From NCBI RefSeq assembly GCF_003019675.1, contig NZ_CP028105.1, positions 3,473,676 to 3,537,675 of the forward strand: a stretch of DNA of 64,000 nucleotides. Direction: 5' to 3'. Every line of letters starts with the position of its first letter. Position 1 is the first letter of the stretch. Positions 18,959 through 28,896 of this stretch are shown here, piece by piece. The stretch is from Fusobacterium ulcerans. Its GTDB lineage: Bacteria > Fusobacteriota > Fusobacteriia > Fusobacteriales > Fusobacteriaceae. A program made the translations under genes and the position numbers. A model generated the notes under the pieces. That model was given only the letters and a program-made list of their open reading frames with translations. It had not been told where the DNA came from and made no database searches.

Positions 18959-20623
18959 TTATATTTCATTATTTTTTATTACTTCATACTCTCGTGTTTT
19001 ATAATTGAAGAATATGTTTATTTCCTCTTTATTTCCATTAAAGATATTAAAAGAAAAAAGTTCAAGTTCACTATTTTTATGCCCTTCTCTTACACTTTTA
19101 AAGCCTTTCTCTTTTATTATACTGTTGTGAAGCTCAGAATCCTTTAAGCTAATTAACCATTCAGGATAAAATCCTGGTTTTCCTAACATTATAAAATCAA
19201 ATTTTAAATATTCTTCAAAAACTTTAATATCCTTAAATCCTTTTTCTATATAGAAATCATGTAATATGTTAAAAAGTGCTGATTCTTTATGATTTATTTT
19301 TAAATATCCTTTTTTGTCATAATAATCTGCTATTTCCTCATAAAAATCAAAAGAGCTTTTATAATATCTCTTTATTATATAATCTGCACTCATAGTAAAT
19401 TTCTCTGAGTTATAATAGTAATCTAATATCTTTTCAAGATTTTTAAGTTTTATTATTTCAGCAAAAGATATAAATTTATTTGAAAAAACTTCATATGGAG
19501 GTTTAGAAAAATATTTATACTCATATTTTTCAGCCTCATTGTACATTTGAGTTCCCCTTAATAATTTCAGGAATCCAAGCTGTATCATCTCTGGTTTTAA
19601 ATCATGAACATATTCAAAAGACTTTTTAAATATTTCATATGTTTCATAAGGAAGTCCAGCTATAAGGTCAAGATGAAGATGAATATTTTTATTTATCCTT
19701 CTTACATTATGAGCCAGTTTATCCAATATATTATTCCTGTTTATACTTTTCATAGTATCTGGATTTATAGTCTGCACTCCTATTTCAAATTGAAAGTATC
19801 CTTTTGGCACTGTTTCAAGAAAATCCAATGTTTCATCATCAAAAATATTTGCATTTATTTCAAAGTGAAATGTTATCCCTTCTCTATAATTTTCCAAAAG
19901 AAATTTCCATATCTCCATATATCTTTCTTTCTTCAGATTAAATGTTCTGTCTACAAATTTTAAAAGTTTTATTGGAGAATCTAAAAATATTTTTAAATCC
20001 TCTTTTACTCTGTCCAATGAATAATATCTTACAGTTTTATCTATTGAAGACATGCAGTATGAACAATTAAAAGGGCATCCTCTTGAACTTTCATAATAAA
20101 ATATCTTAGTTTTATCCTGCAATTCTTCTTTTTCATATGGAAATGGAATTATATCCAAATCTTCTATTATCTTTTCTGTGCCATTGAAACATACTTCTCC
20201 ATCTTTTCTATAAACAAGGCCCATTACTTTGTCGTTCTCTTCAGTCAAAAAGTTTAAAAAAACTTTTTCTCCTTCTCCTATAAGGATACTATCTATTTCT
20301 GGGTTTTCTTCCATTATCTTCTCCCAGCCAAAAGATACTTCTGGTCCTCCCAATATAATTTTTACATTTGGAAGTACTTTTTTTATCTCCTTTACTATCT
20401 CGAATACATATTCTTTATTCCAGATATATGTTGAAAAAATTATTTTATCTGGATTCAGCTCAAAAATATCCTTTATTATATTCAAAAGCTGATTATTAAT
20501 ATTTGTTTCATATATTTCTACTTTTATATTACTATTTGTTTCTGTGTATTTTTTAAGATATCTCACTGCCAGATTCAAATGCACATATTGGCTGTTTATG
20601 GCAGCTATAACTACTTTGCTCAC
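18959..20623 (-). CDS. B12-binding-domain radical SAM protein (DUF4080 type)
   Basis: 554 residues. The N-terminal third is a Rossmann-like B12-binding-type domain (ending in KIILGGPEVSFGW and SILIGEGE). The radical SAM core follows, with the cluster motif CPFNCSYC near residue 184. Downstream comes the HLDLIAGLPYE segment, and a C-terminal DUF4080-like extension. Such proteins are common in Clostridia and Fusobacteria and their reactions are unknown; a methyl transfer or rearrangement is possible. The start is GTG at 20623, overlapping the mltG TAG stop by one base, so the two are translationally coupled. Confidence 0.85.
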   Translation of the reverse strand: MSKVVIAAINSQYVHLNLAVRYLKKYTETNSNIKVEIYETNINNQLLNIIKDIFELNPDKIIFSTYIWNKEYVFEIVKEIKKVLPNVKIILGGPEVSFGWEKIMEENPEIDSILIGEGEKVFLNFLTEENDKVMGLVYRKDGEVCFNGTEKIIEDLDIIPFPYEKEELQDKTKIFYYESSRGCPFNCSYCMSSIDKTVRYYSLDRVKEDLKIFLDSPIKLLKFVDRTFNLKKERYMEIWKFLLENYREGITFHFEINANIFDDETLDFLETVPKGYFQFEIGVQTINPDTMKSINRNNILDKLAHNVRRINKNIHLHLDLIAGLPYETYEIFKKSFEYVHDLKPEMIQLGFLKLLRGTQMYNEAEKYEYKYFSKPPYEVFSNKFISFAEIIKLKNLEKILDYYYNSEKFTMSADYIIKRYYKSSFDFYEEIADYYDKKGYLKINHKESALFNILHDFYIEKGFKDIKVFEEYLKFDFIMLGKPGFYPEWLISLKDSELHNSIIKEKGFKSVREGHKNSELELFSFNIFNGNKEEINIFFNYKTREYEVIKNNEI

Positions 20624-21579
20624 TATTTATTCTCCTTATTTTTTCTTTGAAATTCCAAATGTTCTCTATATGTTTTGCTAAAAAAGTGTCCTCCATCCCC
20701 TGTGGCAACAAAAAACAGGTAGTCTGTATCAGCTGGATTGTATGCTGCTTCTACTGAAACTACACTTGGATTAGATATTGGCCCTGGGGGAAGTCCCTTA
20801 TATTTATAAGTGTTATATGGTGAATCTATTTCCAAATCTTTATAATACATTCTTCTTTTTTTATAATCATACAAAAAATTCACTGTTGCATCAGAAGAAA
20901 GTGTCATTTTCTTTTTTATTCTATTGTAAAATACAGAAGCCATAAGAGGTTTTTCTTTATCAAGTTTAGCTTCTCTTTCTAAAATAGATGCCATTATCAA
21001 TTTTTGATAGAATTCATCTTTATCTTCATATTTTTCTGGTGGAAACTTTTTCAGAAATTCTCTCAATAATGTTCTTATTATAAGTCTCTCGTTATAACTT
21101 TCTGGTATATAATATGTTTCTGGATATAAATATCCTTCAAAATTTCCTTCTGGTGTAGGATAGGGAAATTCTATTCCATTAAACTCTTTATAAAATTTAT
21201 CCTTGTCTATTCTTCCATTTTTTTCTAAAAGATCAGCTATTTCAGCTATGCTGTATCCCTCTGGAATAGTCAATTTAAATACTTTATCTTTTCCTGCCTC
21301 AAGAACATCTATAAGATCTTTCATTGACATTTCGCCTTTCAGCTCATAATATCCTGCCTTTATTCCTTTTCCTTCATTTCTGTATTTCAAATAAACTTTA
21401 AAAACAAAGCTGTCTGAAACAGGGAGGCTTGATAGAGATGCTTTTAATGGGACACCTCTTTTTATCTCAATTATCTTATGATAATTTACTTTTTTATTTA
21501 TTTCAAAGTAGAAGAAAACTACTACTATTGTTGCAATTAGAATGAACATCCCTGCAATAGTATAGATCCATTTTTTCAT
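20623..21579 (-). CDS. mltG: Endolytic murein transglycosylase MltG
   Basis: MltG cuts nascent glycan strands at the inner membrane and helps set their length. 318 residues: one N-terminal membrane anchor (about 5-27), a LysM-like/YceG N-domain with KLTIPEGYSIAEIADLLEKNG, and a catalytic YceG domain with EGYLYPETYYIP, then ASILEREAKLDKEKP carrying the catalytic Glu, followed by VFYNRI, LSSDATVNF and LPPGPISNPS. Length and motifs are normal. Confidence 0.96.
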   Translation of the reverse strand: MKKWIYTIAGMFILIATIVVVFFYFEINKKVNYHKIIEIKRGVPLKASLSSLPVSDSFVFKVYLKYRNEGKGIKAGYYELKGEMSMKDLIDVLEAGKDKVFKLTIPEGYSIAEIADLLEKNGRIDKDKFYKEFNGIEFPYPTPEGNFEGYLYPETYYIPESYNERLIIRTLLREFLKKFPPEKYEDKDEFYQKLIMASILEREAKLDKEKPLMASVFYNRIKKKMTLSSDATVNFLYDYKKRRMYYKDLEIDSPYNTYKYKGLPPGPISNPSVVSVEAAYNPADTDYLFFVATGDGGHFFSKTYREHLEFQRKNKENK

Positions 21580-21668
21580 TTCAAACTCCTTATATTATAT
21601 TTTCTTATATTATAACATAATCTACCCTACTATCAAGGATTTGTTGCTTTCTTTTTCAAAAAATAAAA

Positions 21669-21705
21669 ACGACTCAAAAGAAATCTTAATGAGTCTTTGA
21701 GCCGT
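21669..21705 (-). terminator. Terminator after the DEAD-box helicase gene
   Basis: ACGACTCAAAAGA (21669-21681) pairs with TCTTTGAGCCGT (21694-21705) with minor mismatches. On the minus strand it is followed by a TTTTTATTT tail, 13 bases past the stop. Confidence 0.85.
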
Positions 21706-21717
21706 CTTATATATTTA

Positions 21718-23301
21718 TTATTGTTTTTTCTCTTTAGCTTTTTCTATTAAAGGCTTTCTTCCTTTTTTCTCTTGCTTGAATATTTCAATAATCTCTTCTG
21801 CTTCTTGGAAAGGAACAGATAAGAAAGAGAAGTTTTCATATACTTCAACATTCTTTAATTTTCTTTCATCAACTTTAGTTTTACTAGTTACCATTTCTAC
21901 TAATTTCTTAGGAGTCATGTCATTTTTTCTTCCTAAAGCAACAAATAGTCTTACTTTACCAGTTTTTTCCAATGGAGCACTGTTATTTATTTCATTATAA
22001 TTGCTTTCATCAAGAACATCTTCATATGAATGTTTGATAAGAGCAGCAACGATATCCACTGCATCTTCACCATTTAAAAGTTCTCTTGAAAGTTCTTTGA
22101 AGTTATCAAAATTATTTTCAGCAAGTATATGATTTAATTCTTCTATTAATCTGAATTTCTTAACTTGAATTACATCTTTTACACCTGGAACTCTTTCTTT
22201 TCTGATTTCAGTTTTTACAATTTTTTGAATTTGAAGAAGTCTTCTGTATTCCTGTGGAGTGATAAATGTTATAGCAGTTCCTTCTTTACCAGCTCTTCCA
22301 GTTCTTCCAATTCTATGTACATAGCTTTCAGCTTCCTGTGGTATAGAATAGTTGATTACATGAGAAAGATCATTTACATCTATTCCTCTTGCAGCTACGT
22401 CTGTTGCTACCAATACATTTATTTTTTTAGCTTTAAATCTCTTTAAAGTTACTTCTCTATAGTTTTGACTGATATCTCCATGAAGCCCTTCAGCGTCATA
22501 TCCTCTGTCATTTAATTTTCCAACTACATCATTTACATCATTTTTAGTTCTACAGAAAACTATTCCATAGAAATCTTTAGTAAGATCTATTATTCTGCAT
22601 AAAGCTTCAAATTTATCTCTTTCATGTACTTCAAAATAGATTTGATCAGTAAGGTCAGTTGTAAGTTCTCTAGTTTTTACAGCTAAAACTTCATAATCTC
22701 TCATATGTTTTTTAGCAACTTTTAATATCTCATTTGGCATTGTAGCAGAGAAGAAAAGCATTCTTTTTTCATCATTTGTAGATTCAAGAATTTTTTCTAC
22801 ATCTTCTAGGAATCCCATGTTAAGCATTTCATCAGCTTCATCTAATATGAAATATTTAAGGTTGTCTAATTTTATAAGTTTTCTGTCCATCAGATCCATT
22901 ACTCTTCCTGGAGTTCCAACTATTATGTCAGTTCCTTTTTTCAATTGTCTGATTTGGAATTCTATTGATTGTCCCCCGTATACAGGAGTTATTCTTATTT
23001 TTTTACCATTTGCAAGACTGTTCATTTCTTCAGCAACTTGGATAGCAAGTTCTCTAGTAGGAGCTAAAACAATAGCTTGTACTACTTTTCCAGGCTCAAA
23101 TCTTTCTAATATTGGTAGAGAGAAAGCAGCTGTTTTACCAGTTCCTGTCTGTGCCTGTCCTATTATATCCTTTTCTCCATCTAATAATGCCGGTATAGTT
23201 AAAGCTTGTATAGGTGTTGGTTTTTCATATCCTTTTTTTGAAAGAGCCTTTATTGTTTTCTCTCCCAGTCCTAATTTTTTGAATTCTTCTAATTTTTCCA
23301 T
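21718..23301 (-). CDS. DEAD-box RNA helicase (DeaD/CsdA-like)
   Basis: 527 residues. N-terminal helicase core: Q motif (KPTPIQALTIP), AQTGTGKTAAF (motif I), APTRELAIQ, TPGRVMDL, DEAD (motif II, DEADEMLNMGF) and SAT. Second core domain: GLHGDISQNYRE, VATDVAARGID and HRIGRTGRAG. After about residue 430 a DbpA-like RNA-binding domain is visible (KVRLFVALGRKNDMTPKKLVEMV). The architecture matches CsdA/DeaD helicases that aid ribosome assembly and mRNA turnover, notably in the cold. A leader of roughly 230 bases with a small ORF precedes it. Confidence 0.94.
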   Translation of the reverse strand: MEKLEEFKKLGLGEKTIKALSKKGYEKPTPIQALTIPALLDGEKDIIGQAQTGTGKTAAFSLPILERFEPGKVVQAIVLAPTRELAIQVAEEMNSLANGKKIRITPVYGGQSIEFQIRQLKKGTDIIVGTPGRVMDLMDRKLIKLDNLKYFILDEADEMLNMGFLEDVEKILESTNDEKRMLFFSATMPNEILKVAKKHMRDYEVLAVKTRELTTDLTDQIYFEVHERDKFEALCRIIDLTKDFYGIVFCRTKNDVNDVVGKLNDRGYDAEGLHGDISQNYREVTLKRFKAKKINVLVATDVAARGIDVNDLSHVINYSIPQEAESYVHRIGRTGRAGKEGTAITFITPQEYRRLLQIQKIVKTEIRKERVPGVKDVIQVKKFRLIEELNHILAENNFDNFKELSRELLNGEDAVDIVAALIKHSYEDVLDESNYNEINNSAPLEKTGKVRLFVALGRKNDMTPKKLVEMVTSKTKVDERKLKNVEVYENFSFLSVPFQEAEEIIEIFKQEKKGRKPLIEKAKEKKQ

Positions 23302-23354
23302 TCTTCACGTCCTTATTTAAATTATTTTATTTCATCATACCACACTAAAAAATC

Positions 23355-23423
23355 TCATATGCATTTAAAAACAATCAGAGTTTCTTTCCCTCGTGTTCTA
23401 CAACAAAAAATGTTTTGTAGCAT
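23355..23423 (-). CDS. Possible 22-residue leader ORF upstream of the helicase gene
   Basis: Inside the helicase 5' leader, an ATG at 23423 begins a 22-codon frame (starting MLQNIFCC) ending in TGA at 23355. It is preceded by AAGAGG at good spacing. A hairpin with CTACAA/TTGTAG arms covers its first codons. It may be a translated leader peptide or a chance frame; no homology is claimed. Confidence 0.3.
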   Translation of the reverse strand: MLQNIFCCRTRGKETLIVFKCI

Positions 23424-23539
23424 TATAGGAATCCTCTTGTTCTTTTTAAAGATATTTTTAACGGTGTGTTATAAAACAAAATACATTTAAATAAATATCT
23501 ATCTTATTAAAGAATCCTATGTTTACTACCTAAGAATAT

Positions 23540-23569
23540 ATTATACTACACTTTTTAAGAAAATGTAAG
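23540..23569 (-). promoter_or_regulatory. Promoter of the DEAD-box helicase gene
   Basis: On the minus strand a TATAAT -10 (plus 23540-23545) lies 17-18 bases downstream of a TTACAT/CTTACA -35-like hexamer. Transcription from here gives a 5' leader of about 230 bases before the ATG at 23301. The interval 23302-23539 otherwise contains only the leader ORF and a small hairpin. Confidence 0.5.
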
Positions 23570-23590
23570 CCTTATTTTTGTTCTAAAAAT

Positions 23591-23627
23591 GAAACATGCT
23601 CTTTTCTCAATAAAAACAGCATGTTTC
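23591..23627 (-). terminator. Terminator of the DUF3999-DUF2339-CreD operon
   Basis: A perfect 10-bp stem, GAAACATGCT (23591-23600) with AGCATGTTTC (23618-23627), followed on the minus strand by ATTTTTAG. It lies 10 bases after the last gene. Confidence 0.88.
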
Positions 23628-23636
23628 AAATGTAAA

Positions 23637-24794
23637 TTATTTTTTTCTGCTTATCTTTTTTATCATAAAACTACTTAATAGGAGTACAATCAAACCAATA
23701 AAAATATTATAATACAAACTCATATCTTTTGGTTCTTGAACTGGTTCTTTTTCCACCAAATTCATTTTACCTGTTGAAACCAAATCCCTGTCCTTTATCA
23801 TGCTGCTGAATTCTTCTAGATCATACTTTGGCTTATAAAGATTTTCATCTCCAAAAGTTATCTTGTATTTGCCATTTTCCTCTGTTTTAAACATTATCTT
23901 AGCAGGTATATATTCCCCTTGGATTTCAGTTATTGAAAGAGGTTTGCTGTCTCCATTTTTTATCTCCAGTACCATTTGTTCTGATCTTGATATTCTTCTG
24001 AAATCTATTTGCATATTTTCTTTATTACCAACTTTGAAAATAGTTCCAGTTCTATAATAATCCCTATTCCCAATTGAATAATTTCTTTTAAATTCACCAT
24101 TGGCTCTTAAATATATTTTATGTACAGGAAGATTATTAGTTTCTATTGTAATTATACTATTTTTATCTTTTTCCTCTGATTGATATTGTAATTTTAGTAA
24201 AATAGTTTCAGTTTCCTTTTTTTCATTTCCATAAAATTTTAGAACTGCACCTTTAAAATTACTTTCTTTGTTTAAGTCAGTTACCAGTTTATAGTATGTA
24301 TATTTTTCTTCTGGAAAATCTATTAATAGATTTTCTTTGTCTGGAGTTTTGTATATCTCTCCATAAGTTATATACTCCCAGTTTTTTCCATTATTACTTC
24401 CCAGTAACTCATATTCAAAATAGAAATTTCTTTTAGGTATTATCTCTATTCTATTTCCAAATACATCATCTAATTCACTTTTAGGTGAGAATTTAAAAAC
24501 TGTTTCTAATTTTTCCTCTTTAGTTGTCTCAGAAATTATATTTCCTGCTGAAATTATTTTTTCAACATCATTGTAACCAGCATCTTTTTTCTCAATTACA
24601 TAAGGTATTTCCTGTCCTTTATCATCTAATATTCTTATATCTCCCAAGTCATTTTTACTCTTAGAGTAGATATCTTCTGTTATATAAAATTCTTTATATT
24701 TACTATTTCCATCTACTTCTATCTCTTTAAAATAATCATAAGAAAAAGACTGCAAAGATACTATAAAGAATAGTACTGGTATTATTCTATTCAC
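23637..24794 (-). CDS. DUF3999-like exported membrane-anchored protein
   Basis: 385 residues: a signal peptide (about 1-17), a long beta-rich extracytoplasmic domain, and a single C-terminal membrane helix (about 361-380) with a short KKISRKK tail. The domain opens with a segment on a carbohydrate-binding-like fold (FKEIEVDG, DIRILDDKGQEIPYVIE) and contains a discoidin-like YTYYKLV piece, both seen in DUF3999 proteins. Function unknown. It overlaps the DUF2339 gene by 8 bases and is the last gene of the operon. Topology places the domain in the periplasm next to the polytopic partner. Confidence 0.7.
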   Translation of the reverse strand: MNRIIPVLFFIVSLQSFSYDYFKEIEVDGNSKYKEFYITEDIYSKSKNDLGDIRILDDKGQEIPYVIEKKDAGYNDVEKIISAGNIISETTKEEKLETVFKFSPKSELDDVFGNRIEIIPKRNFYFEYELLGSNNGKNWEYITYGEIYKTPDKENLLIDFPEEKYTYYKLVTDLNKESNFKGAVLKFYGNEKKETETILLKLQYQSEEKDKNSIITIETNNLPVHKIYLRANGEFKRNYSIGNRDYYRTGTIFKVGNKENMQIDFRRISRSEQMVLEIKNGDSKPLSITEIQGEYIPAKIMFKTEENGKYKITFGDENLYKPKYDLEEFSSMIKDRDLVSTGKMNLVEKEPVQEPKDMSLYYNIFIGLIVLLLSSFMIKKISRKK

Positions 24795-27303
24795 CTTTTT
24801 CCTCCTTTTCTAATTTTTTAAGAGCTGTCTGATAGATATATGAAGTTCCTATCAATATAATTCCCATACTGAAATATGCAAGAAGTTTATATGTACTACT
24901 GAAAGAAACAAAGTCTATAAAGAAACTTTTCAAAACAAAGAATATTCCTATTCCAAGTCCTACTCTTCTTATATTTCTATTAGGTGTTTTGAAACCTTTC
25001 CAAACCAGATATCCGCACATAAGCAGTCCTACAATATTTATTACCAGATTTGCTCCATCTATATAGAGTACATTGTTCATTACTAAATAGGAAACTACAA
25101 TTATATATATTGATTCTCCTATTATCCATGGAACTTTTTTCTCATTAGTTTTAAATATAGTAAAATGTATATCTTTTCTTCCAAAGAAAAATAGATATAT
25201 ATTTACAGCTAAAATTACTGCTATTAACACTATCTTTTCTTTTCCACTTTCATATTTTACATACCCAAACATGTTTATTACATTTATTATCAATATCGAA
25301 AATATTTCTATTATTGTTAAAAATATTAAACTAAATCTGTCCTGAAGTTCTTTAACCTTATATGTTACAGTTCTTAATAGGAGATTTATAACTAGAATTC
25401 CTATTAATACTCCTAACATCTCTTTTGTATAATATCTTCCTGGCAATTTTTTGATATTCAAAAAAATCACATTATTAATGAAGAATATCGAATATAGGAA
25501 TATAAGATACTTAAATGGAGCCATTAGACTTTTAATAGTTTTGTTATAGCTTTTTTCCTTCACAATAAAATAAACTACAAAAGAAAGTGAAATTATCAGA
25601 ATATCCTGTATATACACAAGATAATATTTTTCCTCCCTTATAAAGAAATTTGTTAAAAGAGTTATTAAATATATAAAAACTGCTCCATATTCCACTTCTT
25701 TGTTTTTGTATTTTGAAGCCATAAAATATAAAAATACTGCTTCCAGTCCCCATGCTACCACTATATATTCTTTAGAAAGTATTACAGGGATTATCACTAT
25801 AAAGCATCCTAAAGCTATTACATAGAAAATTTTTGATACTCTGTTTTCTTTTAGTTTATCTCCAAAGAATCCATATATAATACCTACTCCTGCTACCAAT
25901 CCAGCTTTCATCCAGCTTGGTGTTGTCCCATCTGACAAACTATATATCAGCGAAAACTTTACAATAAGATTAAGGCTGAGAAGTATATAATCAACAATAT
26001 TGCTTTCTCTATTCTCTTTTCTGTGGGAATTAAGGAAAATAAAACTATATGCTGTTGTGAATATTACAATATAGAAAAATGCAGTAAGTTTATCATCCAT
26101 ATTTTTTGACAGATAAAATACTATTCCTGCCATATTTGTTGAACCTATTACAAATCCAATTATTTTACTATACAGCCAGTCTTTTTTCCAAGATATTCCT
26201 AAAACTATTCCTTGAAGTATCAATGAATAAGCTATCAGATAATATATTTTTGTAATTCCGCCTTCATAGTAGATATAAGCTCCATATGGTAAATATCCCC
26301 CTATCAAAGCTAGTACTCCTATAATCTGTGAACTATATCTCAAGGCCAGTACAACTACCAGCCCTGTTAAAATAACTGAGATAAAAAGCCCCAGTATCAT
26401 AGAGAACAGACCTAAATACATTGTAGATAACAAGGTAGTTATATACAGTATGCCTATTCCTCCACCTATTAAACCTACAGCAAAATGTTTTTTCTTTTTT
26501 TGATATAATCTCTCACCAGCAAAAAGAAAAATAATTCCCAAAAGATACGATCCCGAACTTTTAATATAGTCATTATTAAAGAAATCTCTAAATTGTGTTT
26601 TAAATACCAGAAATATTCCTAAAAATATTGAAATTATCCCTAGAAAATTAAATCCTTTCAATCCGATAAGTTTTTCTAAAACAAAATTCTTCTTCTCTTT
26701 TTCATAAAGATATTTATCTTCTTTTAAATCATATTCTTTCTGTATCTCACTATGAAATACAGAACTCTCTTCTCCAAGTGAAATACCCGCTTCTAAAGCC
26801 TTTTTTCTTGAATTCTCTATAAATATATCTGCTTTTTCAGCCACTGCTTTTAGTTCAGCCCTCAACTCATGAGATTCTTTAGACATCTCTTTCATCAATT
26901 CTTTATCTTGAATATTAATTTTTTTATGAAGCTCTTTTCTAAAATTATTGAGTCTATTTATTATTCTGTCTTCAAGATCTATCTTTACTTTTTTAGCAGC
27001 CATTATCTGAAACTTATTTATTTCTTTTTCTCTTCTTAATCTTTTACTTTCCTTTAACTCTTCTAAAAGTACTACATTTGAATTTTTTAAATCCTCTATT
27101 TCCTTTGTTTTCTTCTGTAGTTCATCTTTAATTTCTTTTAGAATTTTCTCAAGTTTTTCTTTTTCTTCTAAAAGCTGAGTTTCTCTATTTATATCAGCAT
27201 CGTTTTTTATGCCTGATATTATGGATTCAGCTTCTGAATTAAGCCTCTTTATCTCTTGATATTTTGCTTCCAAGAGTTCAAGTTCTTTTTTCTTATCTAT
27301 CAT
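24787..27303 (-). CDS. DUF2339-family polytopic membrane protein with N-terminal coiled coil
   Basis: 838 residues. Residues 1 to about 180 are a charged coiled coil (with a predicted break near 120), and the remaining 600 residues contain roughly 20 hydrophobic segments without obvious catalytic motifs. A glycine-rich AVGLIGGGIGILYITTL stretch near residue 278 matches the DUF2339 pattern of repeated small helices. Proteins of this family are found beside DUF3999 proteins in several Gram-negative bacteria and have no settled function. It overlaps creD by ATGA (4 bases) and the DUF3999 gene by 8 bases, implying coupled translation and a shared complex. Confidence 0.75.
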   Translation of the reverse strand: MIDKKKELELLEAKYQEIKRLNSEAESIISGIKNDADINRETQLLEEKEKLEKILKEIKDELQKKTKEIEDLKNSNVVLLEELKESKRLRREKEINKFQIMAAKKVKIDLEDRIINRLNNFRKELHKKINIQDKELMKEMSKESHELRAELKAVAEKADIFIENSRKKALEAGISLGEESSVFHSEIQKEYDLKEDKYLYEKEKKNFVLEKLIGLKGFNFLGIISIFLGIFLVFKTQFRDFFNNDYIKSSGSYLLGIIFLFAGERLYQKKKKHFAVGLIGGGIGILYITTLLSTMYLGLFSMILGLFISVILTGLVVVLALRYSSQIIGVLALIGGYLPYGAYIYYEGGITKIYYLIAYSLILQGIVLGISWKKDWLYSKIIGFVIGSTNMAGIVFYLSKNMDDKLTAFFYIVIFTTAYSFIFLNSHRKENRESNIVDYILLSLNLIVKFSLIYSLSDGTTPSWMKAGLVAGVGIIYGFFGDKLKENRVSKIFYVIALGCFIVIIPVILSKEYIVVAWGLEAVFLYFMASKYKNKEVEYGAVFIYLITLLTNFFIREEKYYLVYIQDILIISLSFVVYFIVKEKSYNKTIKSLMAPFKYLIFLYSIFFINNVIFLNIKKLPGRYYTKEMLGVLIGILVINLLLRTVTYKVKELQDRFSLIFLTIIEIFSILIINVINMFGYVKYESGKEKIVLIAVILAVNIYLFFFGRKDIHFTIFKTNEKKVPWIIGESIYIIVVSYLVMNNVLYIDGANLVINIVGLLMCGYLVWKGFKTPNRNIRRVGLGIGIFFVLKSFFIDFVSFSSTYKLLAYFSMGIILIGTSYIYQTALKKLEKEEKGE

Positions 27304-28691
27304 TTTTTCACCTGTTCCTCATTTCCATTTTCCTCTGTATCTGTAACTTTTTTATTTACTATTTCCATATTTTTAGTTACATACATCAGAAGATACAATA
27401 CTCCCATAATCAAAAGTGTCCCTGTAAGAAGTGCATAATCTTCCATTTTTAAAATTGAGAATAGTATAGAATATATACCTATAAGAAGAGCAAACATTCC
27501 CAATCCATACTTGATATTTTTTGTAACACTTGCTATGTATAATGATACTGGTACTATAACTGCTGTAGCTGATATTCCATAAGCAGTTATAAAACTTATA
27601 TGCTCAGCTAATGATAAAAGCAGAAGATAAAACATAACTAAAGAAAATCCTACAATTCCATATTGAACATAGTGAGTTTCTTTTTTTCCTGATACTTCAA
27701 AAAGATATACTGCTAATAAACTCATCATTATAAATAAAACTCCATATTTAGCTGCTCTTATTACCTGTCTGTAATGAGTTATTCCATTATATAGAGCCAC
27801 TCCTGCCTGTGCTTCTGATAAATCTATTTTATTACCATCACCTATAAAAAAGTATTGTTTATAGTTTCTTGTAAGATGAGATATATTCCAGTTGGCTGTA
27901 AATCCATTTTCATTTATGACTCTTTCTCTAGGAAGCATCCCATAGAAACTTGGATTTTCCCATGCTGATTTTATAAAAAAGCTGTTGTCTTTTCCCATTG
28001 GCAGAAGAGTTATCCCTTCGCTTCCTCTAAATACCAATTCTATATTAAATGGAATTTCTTCTAATTCCTCATTCTTTGTTCCTAATTTTCCTGAAATTCC
28101 TTTAGATATCTGAAATGGTTTTCCTAAACCAGTTCCTGATTCCAGTTCTATCTCCTTACCATTAAAATTAAATTTATCAATTTTAAGAAGAGCCTTTATA
28201 TCTGTTATTCCTAAAGATACACTTATTTCATTATATTCTATAACTGAATTTTCTGGAATATTAGACAATACTTTAGAAAAATTTCCTTTCATATTTAATT
28301 CTCCAGTATATACCATAGATTTATATATACCTCTTTTTCTTACCTCTTCTTTTAGATCAACGTTTACATCTAATTTTTCTGGTAAAACTACTAAACTATT
28401 TTTTCTTTTTTTACTTTTAATAACTTCTATTTGTTTTCCCTGCTTGTCTACTGTGTACTCTCTTTCATAATATTCCTCTGTATAAGGAACTACAATAACA
28501 GGCCCTGCTATTGTCTGTGTCTCTCCCCATTCTCTTCCTATATTCTTAATTGTAGAGTCATACAAATAATTTCTTTCATGTACCACTCCATTTACAAACA
28601 TAAGAGGAATCTGTAATAAAAGGCTGAAAAAAAATAAAAATAGAGCCTTCTTTAGTAGTGGATTACCTGCTGTCTTAACTTTCTTCTTCAT
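27300..28691 (-). CDS. creD: CreD-family inner membrane protein
   Basis: 463 residues from the preferred start. One N-terminal helix (residues about 19-38), a large extracytoplasmic domain with family motifs (IAGPVIVVPY, VLPEKLDVNVDLKEEVRKRGIY, LGITDIKAL, GSEGITLLPMGKDNSF, WENPSFYGMLPRE), then six C-terminal helices. CreD in enterobacteria is an envelope protein induced by the CreBC system, with links to colicin and beta-lactam tolerance; its mechanism is unknown. No CreBC pair is visible here. An upstream ATG at 28712 exists, but the GGGAGG site lies between it and the ATG at 28691, so the latter is the start. Confidence 0.88.
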   Translation of the reverse strand: MKKKVKTAGNPLLKKALFLFFFSLLLQIPLMFVNGVVHERNYLYDSTIKNIGREWGETQTIAGPVIVVPYTEEYYEREYTVDKQGKQIEVIKSKKRKNSLVVLPEKLDVNVDLKEEVRKRGIYKSMVYTGELNMKGNFSKVLSNIPENSVIEYNEISVSLGITDIKALLKIDKFNFNGKEIELESGTGLGKPFQISKGISGKLGTKNEELEEIPFNIELVFRGSEGITLLPMGKDNSFFIKSAWENPSFYGMLPRERVINENGFTANWNISHLTRNYKQYFFIGDGNKIDLSEAQAGVALYNGITHYRQVIRAAKYGVLFIMMSLLAVYLFEVSGKKETHYVQYGIVGFSLVMFYLLLLSLAEHISFITAYGISATAVIVPVSLYIASVTKNIKYGLGMFALLIGIYSILFSILKMEDYALLTGTLLIMGVLYLLMYVTKNMEIVNKKVTDTEENGNEEQVKK

Positions 28692-28811
28692 TGCTTTCCC
28701 TCCCGAATCCATGTTTTACATGCCTTATTAGATTAAGTTTATCATATTTACTCCTTTTGTTCTAATTCTTTTTTGCTCTAAATCGGAAAGAAGTTTTTTT
28801 AAAATTTAGTA

Positions 28812-28840
28812 TTGTCTTTAATTCGTAATTTGGGTATAAT
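28812..28840 (+). promoter_or_regulatory. Promoter of azlCD
   Basis: TTGTCT (28812-28817) and TATAAT (28835-28840) with an ideal 17-base spacer. The ATG is at 28897, after an AAGGGGG site. Confidence 0.75.
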
Positions 28841-28896
28841 AAGAAAATACATTATTTTTTTTAATATTATTATTTAAATACAAAAGGGGGAATAAA

